From the NCBI GenBank assembly GCA_027574665.1, contig CM050649.1, forward strand, positions 65,500,150 through 65,564,149: a stretch of DNA of 64,000 bases. Reading direction: 5' to 3'. The notes beneath the pieces are model-generated. The model saw only the letters and a program-made list of their open reading frames with translations. It did not search any database and was not told the DNA's origin. The stretch is from Rhynochetos jubatus (lineage: Eukaryota > Chordata > Aves > Eurypygiformes > Rhynochetidae). A program made the translations under genes and the position numbers. Below are positions 52,401-59,384 of the stretch, piece after piece (position 1 is the stretch's first letter; each line of letters starts with the position of its first letter).

Positions 52401-55400
52401 TTACTGAAATGTCATTTATTTGTACAGCTTTCTTTGACAGAGACCCATACTAGAGGTGATATGAAAGCTTTCATCTGACTGTATTTTCATCAAACTACCC
52501 GTTTTTGTCAGAGCCAAACTGTTTCCAAGACAGTTTAATTTTAACAAGGCTCTAGAGAAGAAACTTTATTAGGTCCAGGATTAGATGGATTTTGTTTATT
52601 TCAAGTGAGTGAAACATATCTAAATCCATGTATTTATTGCAATTTGACTTTGAGAAAAGACTCAGGAACTTTTGTTGGTTTTTTGGGTATGGAAAGGAAG
52701 AAAATTTCAAAATCTGTTCAATTTTGTAATGGAATTGCCACCTCCCAGCCAGCTGTACCGAAGGGGGTGCGCTCTGGTAACTCAGTCTTGTTTAGACCAG
52801 AGGAAGATATTTTTCCTGAAATGTATTTACAGACACATTTTGAGAAGTGATCCTTAAAAAAATACTACCATTTAACTTTTAATGGGTTAATTTGTGGTAT
52901 GGGCTCACAAACAGTGAGAGGTTAAGTTGTTGCTGGTATACAAGGCACTGCCAACATAATGTGTGAACATTGCCTGAACATATATACACAATATATCTAT
53001 ATATATACATATACATACACATGGATGTACAGCAGGACTGACTCTCACTCTGTGGCAATGCCCCTTGACAGGATAGGCTTACTCTCCTTACAGCAGTTTT
53101 CACAGACCAAGCAGACCACAGCTTTTTGCTTTCTCCTACATTAAAATTTCAACAGAATTTTGGCATGCAGATAGAACAGATCTGTATTTTCCTCTGTACA
53201 TCTGAAAACGATGAAGGGTTAATATATCCAGCTGGCTGGAATCTTTTGAGAACAGCATACAAAAAGAAGAGGAGGTGAAAGGAGAAGTCATGTCGTTTCC
53301 CTTCTTCCTAGATAAAATGGGGAAAACCCTTGAGGGACAGTTGCCAAGTTTTCTGGTTGCCTTCCCTTTAGTGTTAATCACTTTGCAAAGAATAATAAAA
53401 ACTGCAGTTTTAGGAGGACCAAGCGTTGGACTTTATTTCCTGCCCTAGGAAGCTGCCCATCTTTTTCTAGGCCTCAAGTGCTCCCATCACAAGTGAGATC
53501 AGCATCTCTCCTGAGCCCTAGAAACCACTGGATTCTCCACAATGAAGATATTGTAGAAGAAACGAACTGTGTGATTTTTCCCTTTTTGGGTGATTCCAAC
53601 CCAACTACTTGAACAACCCCGCTGCAGCTGTGTATGCAACTGATTCCTTTATACAGCTGCAGAGTAAGGGAGCCTGAGGAATCTTTACAGCACTGCTCAT
53701 TTGCTGAATTTCGAAGCACAGAGGTGAAATACTTAAGACAACTTTGCTAAATCTTAGAGTTTCACCACCCTTGCTGCTGCTAGTCTTATTCTGGTCTTGC
53801 AAAAAAGCTCTGCATTTATCTATTGTAGACCAGCTGAGCCTCCCAAAACATCTGGAGCCAGCAGAGGATATTGATATGGAAATGCTTATTCTTACTGTGA
53901 TAATGTAAGTGCTATGAGATCAGGATTCCTATATCTAGAGGTCAGTGATGGTTGGGAGAGCTTTTCACAGGTAGTTAAATTGCACCCCAGAGCTTCACTT
54001 GAACTGAAAGTTAATGTTGTGTGAAGTCATCCCCGAGACCTGAGATCTGACATTCCAGCAGCGCAAAGACTTGCAGGCGTGCCAAATGTGCCAAATTGGA
54101 AGGATTGCTCATGTGTTCAGCATTCATAGGCAAGTGCTTGCAGAATGGGAATCAGAATGCTTTGAGAACACACCGGGATAATGACCCTCTCTATCTTGTC
54201 ATATTTACAGCATGGCTTGTTCTCTTTCAGATGTTTGTGGCCCTTCTCTTTTGGTACCAGTTCTACTGTGGGTTCTCCGGCTCGTCGATGGTTGATCAGT
54301 GGTATCTCATCTTCTTTAATTTACTCTTCTCTTCGCTTCCACAACTGATTACTGGTGTGCTGGATAAGGATGTGCCAGCTGAAGTGTTAATTGCTATACC
54401 TCAGCTTTATAAAAGCGGCCAGAATATGGAGGTAAAAGCTTTTTGCTTTTTGTTATTTTTTTTCTAGACCTCTCTACCTTCAACTGAAAACCAACCCTGC
54501 CCCCCAAGGGTGGATGACTGATAAAAACAGTCTGGGAAGTCACTATTAGTATTTTGTGGTATTTCTCATCTGAGTCAAAGTATTTAAATGCTAAAAGTAT
54601 GTTTAAAACAAACAACAAAAAATCCCAGCTATATTTTGAAATATGTATCAGGAGAGAAGCTGGATGCTTTAAGCATCTTCTAAGCTGAACACCTCCCTCG
54701 TGGCCCAGGCTCACAGACAGATAACCACAAAAGTAAAGCAGGTTATACCTTGTAGACTAGTGTGGACTTTCACAGAATAACCTAACAGTACTTACTAAAA
54801 CTTCAGGCCCCAACCCTTCACAAACAGTCAGAAGGGAAAGATGTCTCTACGAGTCGGCACAGAGGTCAATAGGCTCCAACTCTGAGGGGGGCAGCCACCT
54901 GCAGATGACAGATTCGGCTGAAATGTCTGTTGGAAACACCTTGTCCCCATCTGCTTGAATTGTACAATGAAAACATAAGGAATTGCAGGAGGGATTCAAG
55001 CCAAACCATTTCTGGTAATTACAGCTACAGTGTACTGTGGGAAAATCTTTCTGCTTGGCAAAACTATCCATACTGAGACATTGCTTCCAAGGCAGAAGCC
55101 TTTCTTAAAAATATCTGTGGCCTCTGAGAGCAGCCACTGAGTGGGTTTTGCCTCTAACTGTACACCTGCATTTGGTACTCCACTCACTGAGTGACGCTGC
55201 TAGACATTGTCCTGGAAAGATGAAAGGAGAATTTCAATGTACCTTATTTTTAGTCCAGATTCTCTCTTTTCCACCCAGCTGTTGTCTTCCATTTTCTACA
55301 TTTCTTCTATTCCTGTGCATTGCACTTGGAAGATCTGTAACATTAATACCTTCCTTTCTTGCATATTTTTAAGGTGATAGAAACCTGGAAATGGCTTAAG

Positions 55401-58400
55401 CTTGTTGGGAATTTGTGTCTGCCTGTCTTCAGCTGGCAAACAGGAGAGAAAACTCCCAGGTTCACAATTATTTCTCACAGGCAGGCCGAGGGATCATTCT
55501 AAGTTTGTTTGAAATCTAGTGAGCTTATTCTCTAAATAGTTACCTAAAAAGGCATTTTAAAAACTTGCCAAAAATCCTGCTTCAGGTAGGATCTCTTTCA
55601 AAAAGATATCAGCGTTTCAAAGCCTATAGAATTATAGAATAATTTAGATGTCTCCAAAGGCCATCTCATCCAGACACCTGGTGAAAACTGCCTCAAAGCT
55701 AGATGGGGTTGCTCACGTCTTTAGTCCAGTTTTTAATGTCTCCAACAATGGAGATTCCATGGTCCCTCTAAGCAACCTGTTCCAGTGCTTAACCACATGT
55801 TTTTTCAGTAGGACACAGAACACCGTATCTTTCTAGGCATCTTTCAGTTCCCGTTTTTGGGCTGCAGTGGTATTTTCCATAGAGGAACAGAGCCCTGATG
55901 AGCCCAGTGGCTGGAGATGTAGCCTATATCCCAAAATTAAATAAATATTTTGCCATTTGCAAACTATTTTTCCTTACATTTAGGTCTTTTATATGACCAT
56001 CCATACCCCTGCAATTGTATATATTTAAAGCAAAATGTGAGTTTAATATTGTTTCTTAGAGAGCAATTTTGTGCACACACACGTAGATGTATGTTTTCTA
56101 TACGTATTTATAACATAGCATACATCGCTGCATTAATCACTGCTGAAGATCATTGTGGTGGATCTTCTTTCTAAGTCAGTGTGCATTTTCTGTTTTCTAT
56201 CTTATGAGAAAGCCCCCTGTGCTTGTCTGTACGTCATGTAAAACGCATTTATTCATGTGCTTATACCTCAGAGAGCTCATGAAATCGGTGGACCTACTGT
56301 AGCGCATAACGTTGGCCACCTTCAAAAATGTTTGCTGGCCTGAATGTCAGATTCAAACCACACCCTCTGGGGCAGCAGGGAGGGAAGCAGCAGCAGAGTC
56401 TTCTCCCAGAACAGAGTGACATGCAGGTAGACTCTTCATACTTCATTCCCGAGGGTATCTAAGTGATTGGCAGAGTTGTGAAACTGTTTGCACAAGCCCT
56501 TAAAAGTGCCCATTGGAACACCCCCCTCAAAATACCTACCCCAGCAGGTAGCATCTTCATTAGGCTCTGATTTTCTTGGGTTTTTTTATGCCACAGGAGT
56601 ACCAACCACACATGTTTTGGATGAACATGATTGATGCTATGTATCAAAGCCTGGTTTGCTTCTTCATCCCCTATTTCGTAAGTATTTCATTTAAACCATT
56701 CTATTTTGGGCATTTTGAGGAGATCTGGCAACACAGCTTGGGCTAAATTCTGTCTCCTTTACAGACTTACTACGATTCGGAGGTGGATATCTTCTCCTGG
56801 GGAACTCCCATCACCACAATAGCTCTTTTCACCATCATACTACATTTGGCTATTGAAACCAAAACTTGGGTAAGGTACCCTCATCCTACACAGAAACTCG
56901 CTGAGATCTACGTAGTTCTTTTCTTAGTGCCGTTCTTCAGAAACAGGAGATGGTTGTTTCGTTCCCGCAGCACTTTCTATTTTTAGCAAGCATTTTAAGC
57001 AAACACGAAAAAGGTTTCAAACTGTGATCTGCAAACAGCTTTGTAGTGTTGTATCTATAATAAGAATTTTTGGAAATACAAGGCTCTTTTTGCTGTGCAT
57101 GGATGTGGCTGCAGAAATTAAGAAGCATTAATTCAGAATCACAGCAAATTTCTCAGAATACAAAGAATCACTACTCTTTTGGTTTTTTTTGTTCTAGACT
57201 TTTCTCCACTGGTCATCTTGCATCTTCAGTATCCTTTTATTTTTCTTGGTGGCTCTGGTTTACAATGCTTCCTGCCCGGTATGCCATCCTCCATCCAATC
57301 CCTACTGGACTATGGAAAGGCTGATGGGAGACCCTATGTTCTATTTCACTTGCATTATATCACCAGTCGTTGCATTGCTGCCCAGGTATTGCATCTTCTC
57401 TCATATCATTTCTCATACATGAAACCACTTTATGCATATGGTTGGGAAGGCAAGAAACATTTCTTTATCCACTCCCTCTCTTTTTGCCTTACTGGCCCAG
57501 TCTGTTGTTCTCAGCGGCCGATTATACAAAGTCAGGTTGTCTAACCTCTTCTGTGCTCCAACCACAAGAACAGGCCATGGCTTCTGGACATAGACAACAG
57601 GAGTGGGATAATTGTAAACCATTGGTCAGACCTTCTGGCCATGCAGAGATTTGCTGCCCTGTGAGGTTTTCCGTGATGCTTCCAGATTCGACCCATCCTC
57701 CCATAACGTGCATGGTACTGAAGTTCTGATACTGTGTTGTGGACTTACTTGCCTGCTTATGGATGTCGGAGGCCTGCTTTGCAGGCTGATCCCCATTGCC
57801 TTTGATTCCCCATCAGGAAAGATGAAAGACCACGTGGAATCACAAGGCAGATCTGGCTAAATTTATGACACTGCATGTTATTAATCAAATTAGCAGCACG
57901 GCATTCAGAGCTTCTGAGCTGCAGGCTCCCTTGTGTCAAATGTAAGAAAGGCACGTAAAACTCCCTTATTTTTCTGTGTTGTACTTCTTCCGTGGACATT
58001 TTGTCTTAATAATATCTTGGGCGTTTCCTTCTTTCAGTTCTTCTCACGTGCACATTCTCCTCCTGCAGATTTCTGTACAGAACCCTTCAGGGAACACTAT
58101 TCCCCACCCAGCTTCAGCTCGGACGCCAGTTGAGCAAACTACCCCCAGAGGTTCGCGCCCAGCTTCTGACCAAGTTGAATGTAAAGGAAACGGTGCGTCA
58201 GACACAGTCCGTTGCAGAGAGCTTCTCACCAAGCCTTGGCTCAACCTCTAGCGATCGTTACAGGGCTTATAACCAGAGCACACCTTTGCCAACGTCTCCT
58301 CGAACAAGCGAGTCACTTTTCCAAGAGCGTGCAGAGGCAGAACGTAAAGCAGATCAGACTGTGGCTGCCTCCCCCCAGGGTGCAGTGTTGTACGGGGAGA

Positions 58401-58774
58401 ACAGGCTCCCCTCGTCAGCAAGCAGTCTGGAAAGGCCCATGGGATGTCATGAAGTGAGACGCAGCACTTCGGAGGTGGAGTCGCCGCCTGTGGGAGCAAG
58501 ATTCCCATGGAGCTCGGCAGTCGACCAACCAGACTTCAGTTTGTTGAAGTGGATCTCATCAACGCCACTGTTCAGCCGCATTGGGAGTGTTCTACAGGTG
58601 TCATCAAGCAGTTTACAAACTGAAACGCAGGACAGCATGTGTGTGCTTGGCTCTTCTTTGCATGTGGACTTCAAAGGCTTAAAAGAACAGAGCTCAAATA
58701 ACTTGCAGGACAAAATGAAAGGGACCCCAGCTGATCATTGTAAAAGTGACAATTCCGAGACCACCTTTTTATGA
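7351..58774 (+). CDS. ATP10A: ATP10A, class 5 P4-ATPase phospholipid flippase (19 exons, 5' end outside window)
   Basis: This is the spliced gene: exons at 7351-7436, 14688-14794, 14899-15030, 17450-17583, 19105-19357, 30416-30633, 32149-32343, 33740-34301, 39686-39789, 39962-40088, 42247-42431, 43780-44101, 46043-46119, 49846-49971, 54231-54431, 56597-56677, 56765-56869, 57198-57385 and 58069-58774. All introns are GT-AG and the frame stays open, giving 1302 residues (numbered here from the first codon in the window). Key motifs are PISL 157-160 in TM4, DKTGT with the phospho-acceptor Asp210, ESPDEA 477-482, KGAD 547-550, TGDK 670-673 and GDGAND 809-814. TM3-TM10 and a cytoplasmic tail are present. 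Family knowledge: ATP10A moves phosphatidylcholine, and by some reports glucosylceramide, to the cytosolic leaflet, and needs the CDC50A (TMEM30A) subunit to leave the ER. Several exons match recalled human ATP10A closely, more specifically than ATP10B or ATP10D. The N-terminus, TM1-2 and DGET motif lie upstream of the window. No break or frameshift is seen. Confidence 0.97.
8721..8974 (+). mobile_element. CR1 LINE 3'-end fragment
   Basis: This is a 5'-truncated CR1 copy in the same direction as the gene. It shows the CR1 3' UTR block around the phrase ggctggatgaggctctgag and ends in the tail ttctatgattctatga. It is nearly identical to the inverted copy at 13704-14011, which suggests both belong to one relatively young subfamily. 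Confidence 0.93.
10061..10170 (+). mobile_element. CR1 LINE 3'-end fragment, different subfamily
   Basis: This short piece carries a CR1-like 3' end: a ttggactggatgatctt core, then ttccaaccctagtgattctg and a repeated attctgtg tail. The tail unit is attctgtg rather than attctatg, and the body differs from the 8721 copy, so it appears to be another CR1 subfamily. Confidence 0.85.
12771..12821. repeat. Imperfect TA/CATA-rich simple repeat
   Basis: About 50 bases consist almost entirely of alternating tata, cata and gtata units, interrupted by short variants. It is an imperfect purine-pyrimidine microsatellite within an ATP10A intron. Confidence 0.8.
13704..14011 (-). mobile_element. CR1 LINE 3'-end fragment, antisense to the gene
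   Basis: On the + strand it begins with tcatagaatcacagaatcac, the reverse complement of a CR1 tail, and continues through the conserved 3' UTR to a truncation near aagccccccctgaac. It is the inverted counterpart of the copy at 8721-8974 in the same intron. It lies about 680 bases upstream of the exon at 14688. Confidence 0.93.
14688..14794 (+). CDS. ATP10A: ATP10A exon (probable exon 4), actuator domain
   Basis: This 107-nt exon encodes residues 29-64. The acceptor is ttttctgcag and the donor gtaaaa. The peptide includes [19 protein letters not shown], the conserved end of the P4-ATPase actuator domain leading back toward the membrane. It leaves one base of a Gly codon that the next exon completes. 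Confidence 0.96.
14899..15030 (+). CDS. ATP10A: ATP10A exon (probable exon 5), TM3
   Basis: This 132-nt exon encodes residues 65-108, separated from the previous exon by only 104 bases. It contains [14 protein letters not shown], the stretch linking the actuator domain to TM3, followed by the hydrophobic start of TM3 from about residue 92. The acceptor is gctctgcag and the donor gtaagt. Confidence 0.96.
15031..17449 (+). other. ATP10A: ATP10A intron (2.4 kb)
   Basis: No mobile element or extra exon was recognised. A somewhat GC-richer patch at about 15900-16300 gives overlapping open frames on both strands, none resembling a known protein. The intron ends in a strong pyrimidine tract and tctgcag. 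Confidence 0.75.
17450..17583 (+). CDS. ATP10A: ATP10A exon (probable exon 6), TM3-TM4 loop and TM4
   Basis: This 134-nt exon encodes residues 109-153. It gives the end of TM3 (GHGLWVWQY), a lysine-rich extracytoplasmic loop and the first half of TM4 ([10 protein letters not shown]). The acceptor is cttctgcag and the donor gtaatc; it ends in phase 0. Confidence 0.96.
17584..19104 (+). other. ATP10A: ATP10A intron (1.5 kb)
   Basis: AT-rich unique-looking sequence; I see no repeat, exon or RNA gene in it. It ends in a T-rich acceptor, ttgtgtattgtag. Confidence 0.75.
19105..19357 (+). CDS. ATP10A: ATP10A exon (probable exon 7), PISL motif and phosphorylation site
   Basis: This 253-nt exon encodes residues 154-237. 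It opens with [15 protein letters not shown], containing the PISL signature that replaces the PEGL motif of cation pumps in TM4. It then carries [13 protein letters not shown], whose Asp210 (codon 19273-19275) forms the aspartyl-phosphate intermediate. The last base starts a codon that is finished by the exon at 30416. The donor is gtgagc. This is the catalytic core, and the motif is intact. Confidence 0.98.
20614..20676 (+). other. ATP10A: Candidate in-frame cassette exon of ATP10A (unproven)
   Basis: Sixty-three bases lie between an AG (ttccttgcag) and a GT donor (gtaata). A tactaat branch-point-like heptamer sits 33 bases upstream. The flanking exons meet in phase 1, and these 63 bases are open in that phase and a multiple of three. 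Inclusion would add 21 residues between Asn237 and Ala238 without shifting the frame. I recall no such segment in human ATP10A. It could equally be a chance pseudo-exon. Confidence 0.25.
26915..26996. repeat. Minisatellite, about 3 copies of a 25-base unit
   Basis: The unit cagatgtgnactccattata followed by a short C-rich spacer recurs at 26941 and 26966. A more diverged first copy starts at 26915 and the repeat fades out after about 26990. It lies about 275 bases before the CR1 copy at 27271. Confidence 0.75.
27271..28147 (+). mobile_element. CR1 LINE, longest copy in window, with RT C-terminus
   Basis: This CR1 copy is in gene orientation. Its open part encodes the C-terminal region of CR1 ORF2, including [17 protein letters not shown] and [12 protein letters not shown]. 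It continues through the 3' UTR to a ttctatgatgatggttctat tail. It is 5'-truncated, frameshifted and inactive. Bases 27891-27950 are not CR1-like and look inserted; 27824-27862 is an expanded tatctagat-rich stretch. Confidence 0.92.
27891..27950 (-). mobile_element. Short insert in CR1 resembling the end of an avian LTR
   Basis: These 60 bases interrupt an otherwise continuous CR1 3' region. Read on the minus strand they contain ttggttttagttggcatag followed by gagttaacttcctcac. From memory this resembles the start of a common bird endogenous-retrovirus LTR. A TG...CA bounded core of about 53 bases can be drawn, but I see no clear target-site duplication. It is non-coding. Confidence 0.35.
29132..29174. 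repeat. G/T-rich low-complexity tract
   Basis: Runs of six to seven T alternate with G-runs of two to four over about 43 bases. No function can be assigned. Confidence 0.7.
30416..30633 (+). CDS. ATP10A: ATP10A exon (probable exon 8), acidic and basic linker
   Basis: This 218-nt exon encodes residues 238-310. It has an acidic run (DSEEEE) followed by a Ser/Arg-rich part with [15 protein letters not shown] and [10 protein letters not shown]. The basic part closely matches recalled human ATP10A. It is a probably disordered insertion between the phosphorylation site and the nucleotide-binding domain. RRTGS and KRAS look like basophilic-kinase sites, but this is inference. The acceptor is actgatag, the donor gtaggt. 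Confidence 0.96.
30634..32148 (+). other. ATP10A: ATP10A intron (1.5 kb)
   Basis: No repeat or extra exon recognised; ordinary AT-rich intron ending in ataactag. Confidence 0.75.
32149..32343 (+). CDS. ATP10A: ATP10A exon (probable exon 9), start of N domain
   Basis: This 195-nt exon (65 codons, phase 0 at both ends) encodes residues 311-375. It contains [14 protein letters not shown] and [15 protein letters not shown], the conserved helix at the beginning of the P4-ATPase nucleotide-binding domain. The donor is gtgggt. Confidence 0.96.
32344..33739 (+). other. ATP10A: ATP10A intron (1.4 kb)
   Basis: AT-rich, with a poly-T run at about 33357-33366. Nothing else recognised. Confidence 0.75.
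33740..34301 (+). CDS. ATP10A: ATP10A exon (probable exon 10), nucleotide-binding domain
   Basis: This 562-nt exon encodes residues 376-562. It opens with [17 protein letters not shown], then a serine-rich linker with six consecutive Ser codons at 33833-33850. The N-domain core follows: [17 protein letters not shown] (from residue 477), then [13 protein letters not shown] and [13 protein letters not shown] (KGAD 547-550), residues expected to line the ATP pocket. The acceptor is cttctcaag and the donor gtacac, a weaker donor than most here. Confidence 0.97.
34302..39685 (+). other. ATP10A: ATP10A intron (5.4 kb)
   Basis: No mobile element was recognised. Sequence is AT-rich with scattered short open frames on both strands and no domain. 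It ends in a T-rich tract and tctag. Confidence 0.7.
39686..39789 (+). CDS. ATP10A: ATP10A exon (probable exon 11), nucleotide-binding domain
   Basis: This 104-nt exon encodes residues 563-597, including [20 protein letters not shown], which matches the family segment after KGAD. It contains a run of nine A at 39707-39715, read as His-Gln-Lys-Lys-Ile. The frame is intact as given. The donor is gtaagt. Confidence 0.96.
39962..40088 (+). CDS. ATP10A: ATP10A exon (probable exon 12), end of N domain
   Basis: This 127-nt exon lies only 172 bases after the previous exon and encodes residues 598-639. It contains [19 protein letters not shown] and [21 protein letters not shown]. It leaves one base of the Gly codon that opens [10 protein letters not shown] in the next exon. 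The donor is gtaatg. Confidence 0.96.
40089..42246 (+). other. ATP10A: ATP10A intron (2.2 kb)
   Basis: No repeat or exon recognised in this intron. It ends in a T-rich acceptor, ctatgtgcttag. Confidence 0.75.
42247..42431 (+). CDS. ATP10A: ATP10A exon (probable exon 13), P-domain TGDK motif
   Basis: This 185-nt exon encodes residues 640-701: [36 protein letters not shown] and [16 protein letters not shown] at 670-673 is a P-type ATPase core motif that cooperates with the phosphorylated Asp. The donor is gtaagc; it ends in phase 0. Confidence 0.97.
42432..43779 (+). other. ATP10A: ATP10A intron (1.3 kb)
   Basis: Contains a long T/C-rich stretch soon after the donor (about 42505-42550). No repeat or exon recognised. 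Confidence 0.75.
43780..44101 (+). CDS. ATP10A: ATP10A exon (probable exon 14), P domain
   Basis: This 322-nt exon encodes residues 702-808. The first half is a variable linker differing from the human one as recalled. The second half is conserved: [13 protein letters not shown], then [20 protein letters not shown], which holds the lysine involved in Mg/phosphate chemistry in P-type ATPases. The acceptor is tcttttcag and the donor gtaaat. Confidence 0.96.
44102..46042 (+). other. ATP10A: ATP10A intron (1.9 kb)
   Basis: Unique-looking sequence. I recognise no repeat, exon or RNA gene. Confidence 0.75.
46043..46119 (+). CDS. ATP10A: ATP10A exon (probable exon 15), GDGAND hinge
   Basis: This 77-nt exon encodes residues 809-834, [18 protein letters not shown] followed by [14 protein letters not shown] is the P-type ATPase hinge that binds Mg in the phosphorylation domain. 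The exon is short but entirely invariant family sequence. The acceptor is catccatag, the donor gtaatg. Confidence 0.98.
46120..49845 (+). other. ATP10A: ATP10A intron (3.7 kb)
   Basis: The only recognised element is the CR1 3' end at 49691-49800, close to the next exon. A longer open frame at 46417-46887 shows no domain and lies in unique-looking sequence. Confidence 0.75.
49691..49800 (+). mobile_element. CR1 LINE 3'-end fragment next to an exon
   Basis: This CR1 tail contains gaggctctgagcaacctggt and gggtgtccctgcccatggca, then the ttccaaccctaaccattct end. Only the last ~110 bases of the element are present. It ends 45 bases before the acceptor-flanked exon at 49846, so it borders the region where the branch point should lie. 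Confidence 0.93.
49846..49971 (+). CDS. ATP10A: ATP10A exon (probable exon 16), membrane return and TM5 start
   Basis: This 126-nt exon (42 codons, phase 0 at both ends) encodes residues 835-876: [12 protein letters not shown], then [20 protein letters not shown], which enters TM5. The acceptor is cattaaag, with a purine before the AG and a short pyrimidine tract (ttctcttcatt), so it looks weak. The donor gtaagt is strong. Confidence 0.96.
49972..54230 (+). other. ATP10A: ATP10A intron (4.3 kb)
   Basis: It holds a TA-rich simple repeat at 52980-53022. Otherwise no element was recognised. It ends in a good tctctttcag acceptor. Confidence 0.75.
52980..53022. repeat. Imperfect TA/CATA simple repeat
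   Basis: About 43 bases of alternating tata, caca and cata units within an intron. Confidence 0.78.
54231..54431 (+). CDS. ATP10A: ATP10A exon (probable exon 17), TM5-TM6
   Basis: This 201-nt exon (67 codons) encodes residues 877-943. It completes TM5 ([17 protein letters not shown]), gives TM6 ([20 protein letters not shown], about 898-917) and the following cytoplasmic [12 protein letters not shown] and [11 protein letters not shown]. The donor is gtaaaa. Confidence 0.97.
54432..56596 (+). other. ATP10A: ATP10A intron (2.2 kb)
   Basis: It contains one older CR1 fragment at about 55626-55835. The rest shows nothing recognisable. Confidence 0.75.
55626..55835 (-). mobile_element. Older, diverged CR1 3' fragment
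   Basis: The + strand reads tagaattatagaataattta, then a degenerate 'ccatctcatccagacacctg' block and agcaacctgttccagtgctt, the order expected of a reverse-complemented CR1 3' region. Divergence is high, so the far edge is uncertain. Confidence 0.75.
56597..56677 (+). CDS. ATP10A: ATP10A exon (probable exon 18), TM7
   Basis: This 81-nt exon encodes residues 944-970, [20 protein letters not shown] followed by CFFIPYF, covering most of TM7. It is a multiple of three. The acceptor is atgccacag, the donor gtaagt. Confidence 0.96.
56765..56869 (+). CDS. ATP10A: ATP10A exon (probable exon 19), TM8
   Basis: This 105-nt exon encodes residues 971-1005, separated from the previous exon by an 87-base intron. 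It contains [15 protein letters not shown], then TM8 ([20 protein letters not shown]). The donor is gtaagg. Confidence 0.96.
56870..57197 (+). other. ATP10A: ATP10A intron (328 bases)
   Basis: Short intron with no feature beyond its splice signals. The acceptor is preceded by a long T-run, ggttttttttgttctag. Confidence 0.8.
57198..57385 (+). CDS. ATP10A: ATP10A exon (probable exon 20), TM9-TM10
   Basis: This 188-nt exon encodes residues 1006-1067. It carries TM9 ([18 protein letters not shown], about 1013-1030), a Cys/Pro loop ([14 protein letters not shown]) and TM10 ([16 protein letters not shown], about 1052-1067). It ends two bases into an Arg codon completed at 58069. The donor gtattg is weak. 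Confidence 0.96.
57386..58068 (+). other. ATP10A: ATP10A last intron (683 bases)
   Basis: No repeat recognised. A second plausible acceptor, tttccttctttcag, ends at 58036, 32 bases before the chosen one (cctcctgcag). Using it would shift the frame, so the downstream site is preferred. Confidence 0.8.
58069..58774 (+). CDS. ATP10A: ATP10A last coding exon (probable exon 21), C-terminal tail
   Basis: This 706-nt coding part encodes residues 1068-1302 and a TGA at 58772-58774. It starts with [20 protein letters not shown], the conserved post-TM10 segment. The rest is a Ser/Thr-rich, probably disordered cytosolic tail that differs from the human tail as recalled. One exception is a block at 58535-58600 (residues 1224-1245), FSLLKWISS...IGSVLQ, with a clear counterpart in human ATP10A. 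The tail ends in SDNSETTFL. Confidence 0.95.
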
Positions 58775-59170
58775 CATGGGCCTTAAATATATTTATATAT
58801 TTTCTATTTGCACACATTTATAGTGAGATTACTCTATTTGTTTCCAAAGATGAAACGGAAAATCAAAGGTACAGAATGATTATTTAAGAATGTTTAAATA
58901 CAGTATATTGAAATAAGAGCTTTAAATATAAAAAAGAAACACTTGAAAGTTCCATTTATATTGTTTTATTTTTTCATCTCATTTTTTAAGGAAATGACGT
59001 CTCTTTATTTTTCAGACGCTTCTCTTTTATTCTGACACATACCGTAAAAGCAAAGGACCTCTCTGCCATATTCAAAAGGATTAGATTCAGCAACAATTAT
59101 TGATATCATTATAGGCCATTCAGTAATCAAGGAGGAAAAACCGTGATAATAAATAGGCACTGTATCCCAT
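58775..59170 (+). other. ATP10A: ATP10A 3' UTR (minimum extent)
   Basis: AT-rich sequence directly after the TGA, including taaatatatttatatatttt. It extends at least to the first AATAAA. The true end is not determined and could be the second signal cluster near 59360 or further downstream. Confidence 0.65.
59148..59153 (+). terminator. ATP10A: Poly(A) signal AATAAA
   Basis: Canonical hexamer about 375 bases after the stop codon. A G/T-rich stretch (ggggtgttttgtc) follows about 35 bases later, the arrangement expected around a cleavage site. Confidence 0.55.
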
Positions 59171-59354
59171 CCGTCACCTGCTTGCCGGGGTGTTTTGTCA
59201 CCGGAGCACACCATTAGGCAAGACTATCGAATTGCTATACACCTCTCTGTAAATGTTAACAGTATCTTACCACCGCATTAACAATACTGGTATTTTATAA
59301 GTGACACCATATTTTGATATCGCAGCCGTAGCGTTTTATGTGTCATGATAAAAC

Positions 59355-59364
59355 AATAAATAAA
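59355..59364 (+). terminator. ATP10A: Overlapping poly(A) signals AATAAATAAA
   Basis: Two overlapping canonical hexamers about 580 bases after the stop codon; a second candidate 3' end. The downstream G/T element is less obvious than for the signal at 59148. Confidence 0.5.
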
Positions 59365-59384
59365 TGACCATCCGTATCGCAAAG

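Noticed and set aside
57179..57544. 121-codon frame across a TM9-TM10 exon
   Set aside because: It is a shadow frame; the real coding frame there is the ATP10A exon at 57198-57385.
58772..58786. Stop-codon readthrough at the TGA C context
   Set aside because: An in-frame TAA follows after only three codons, so readthrough would have no meaningful product.
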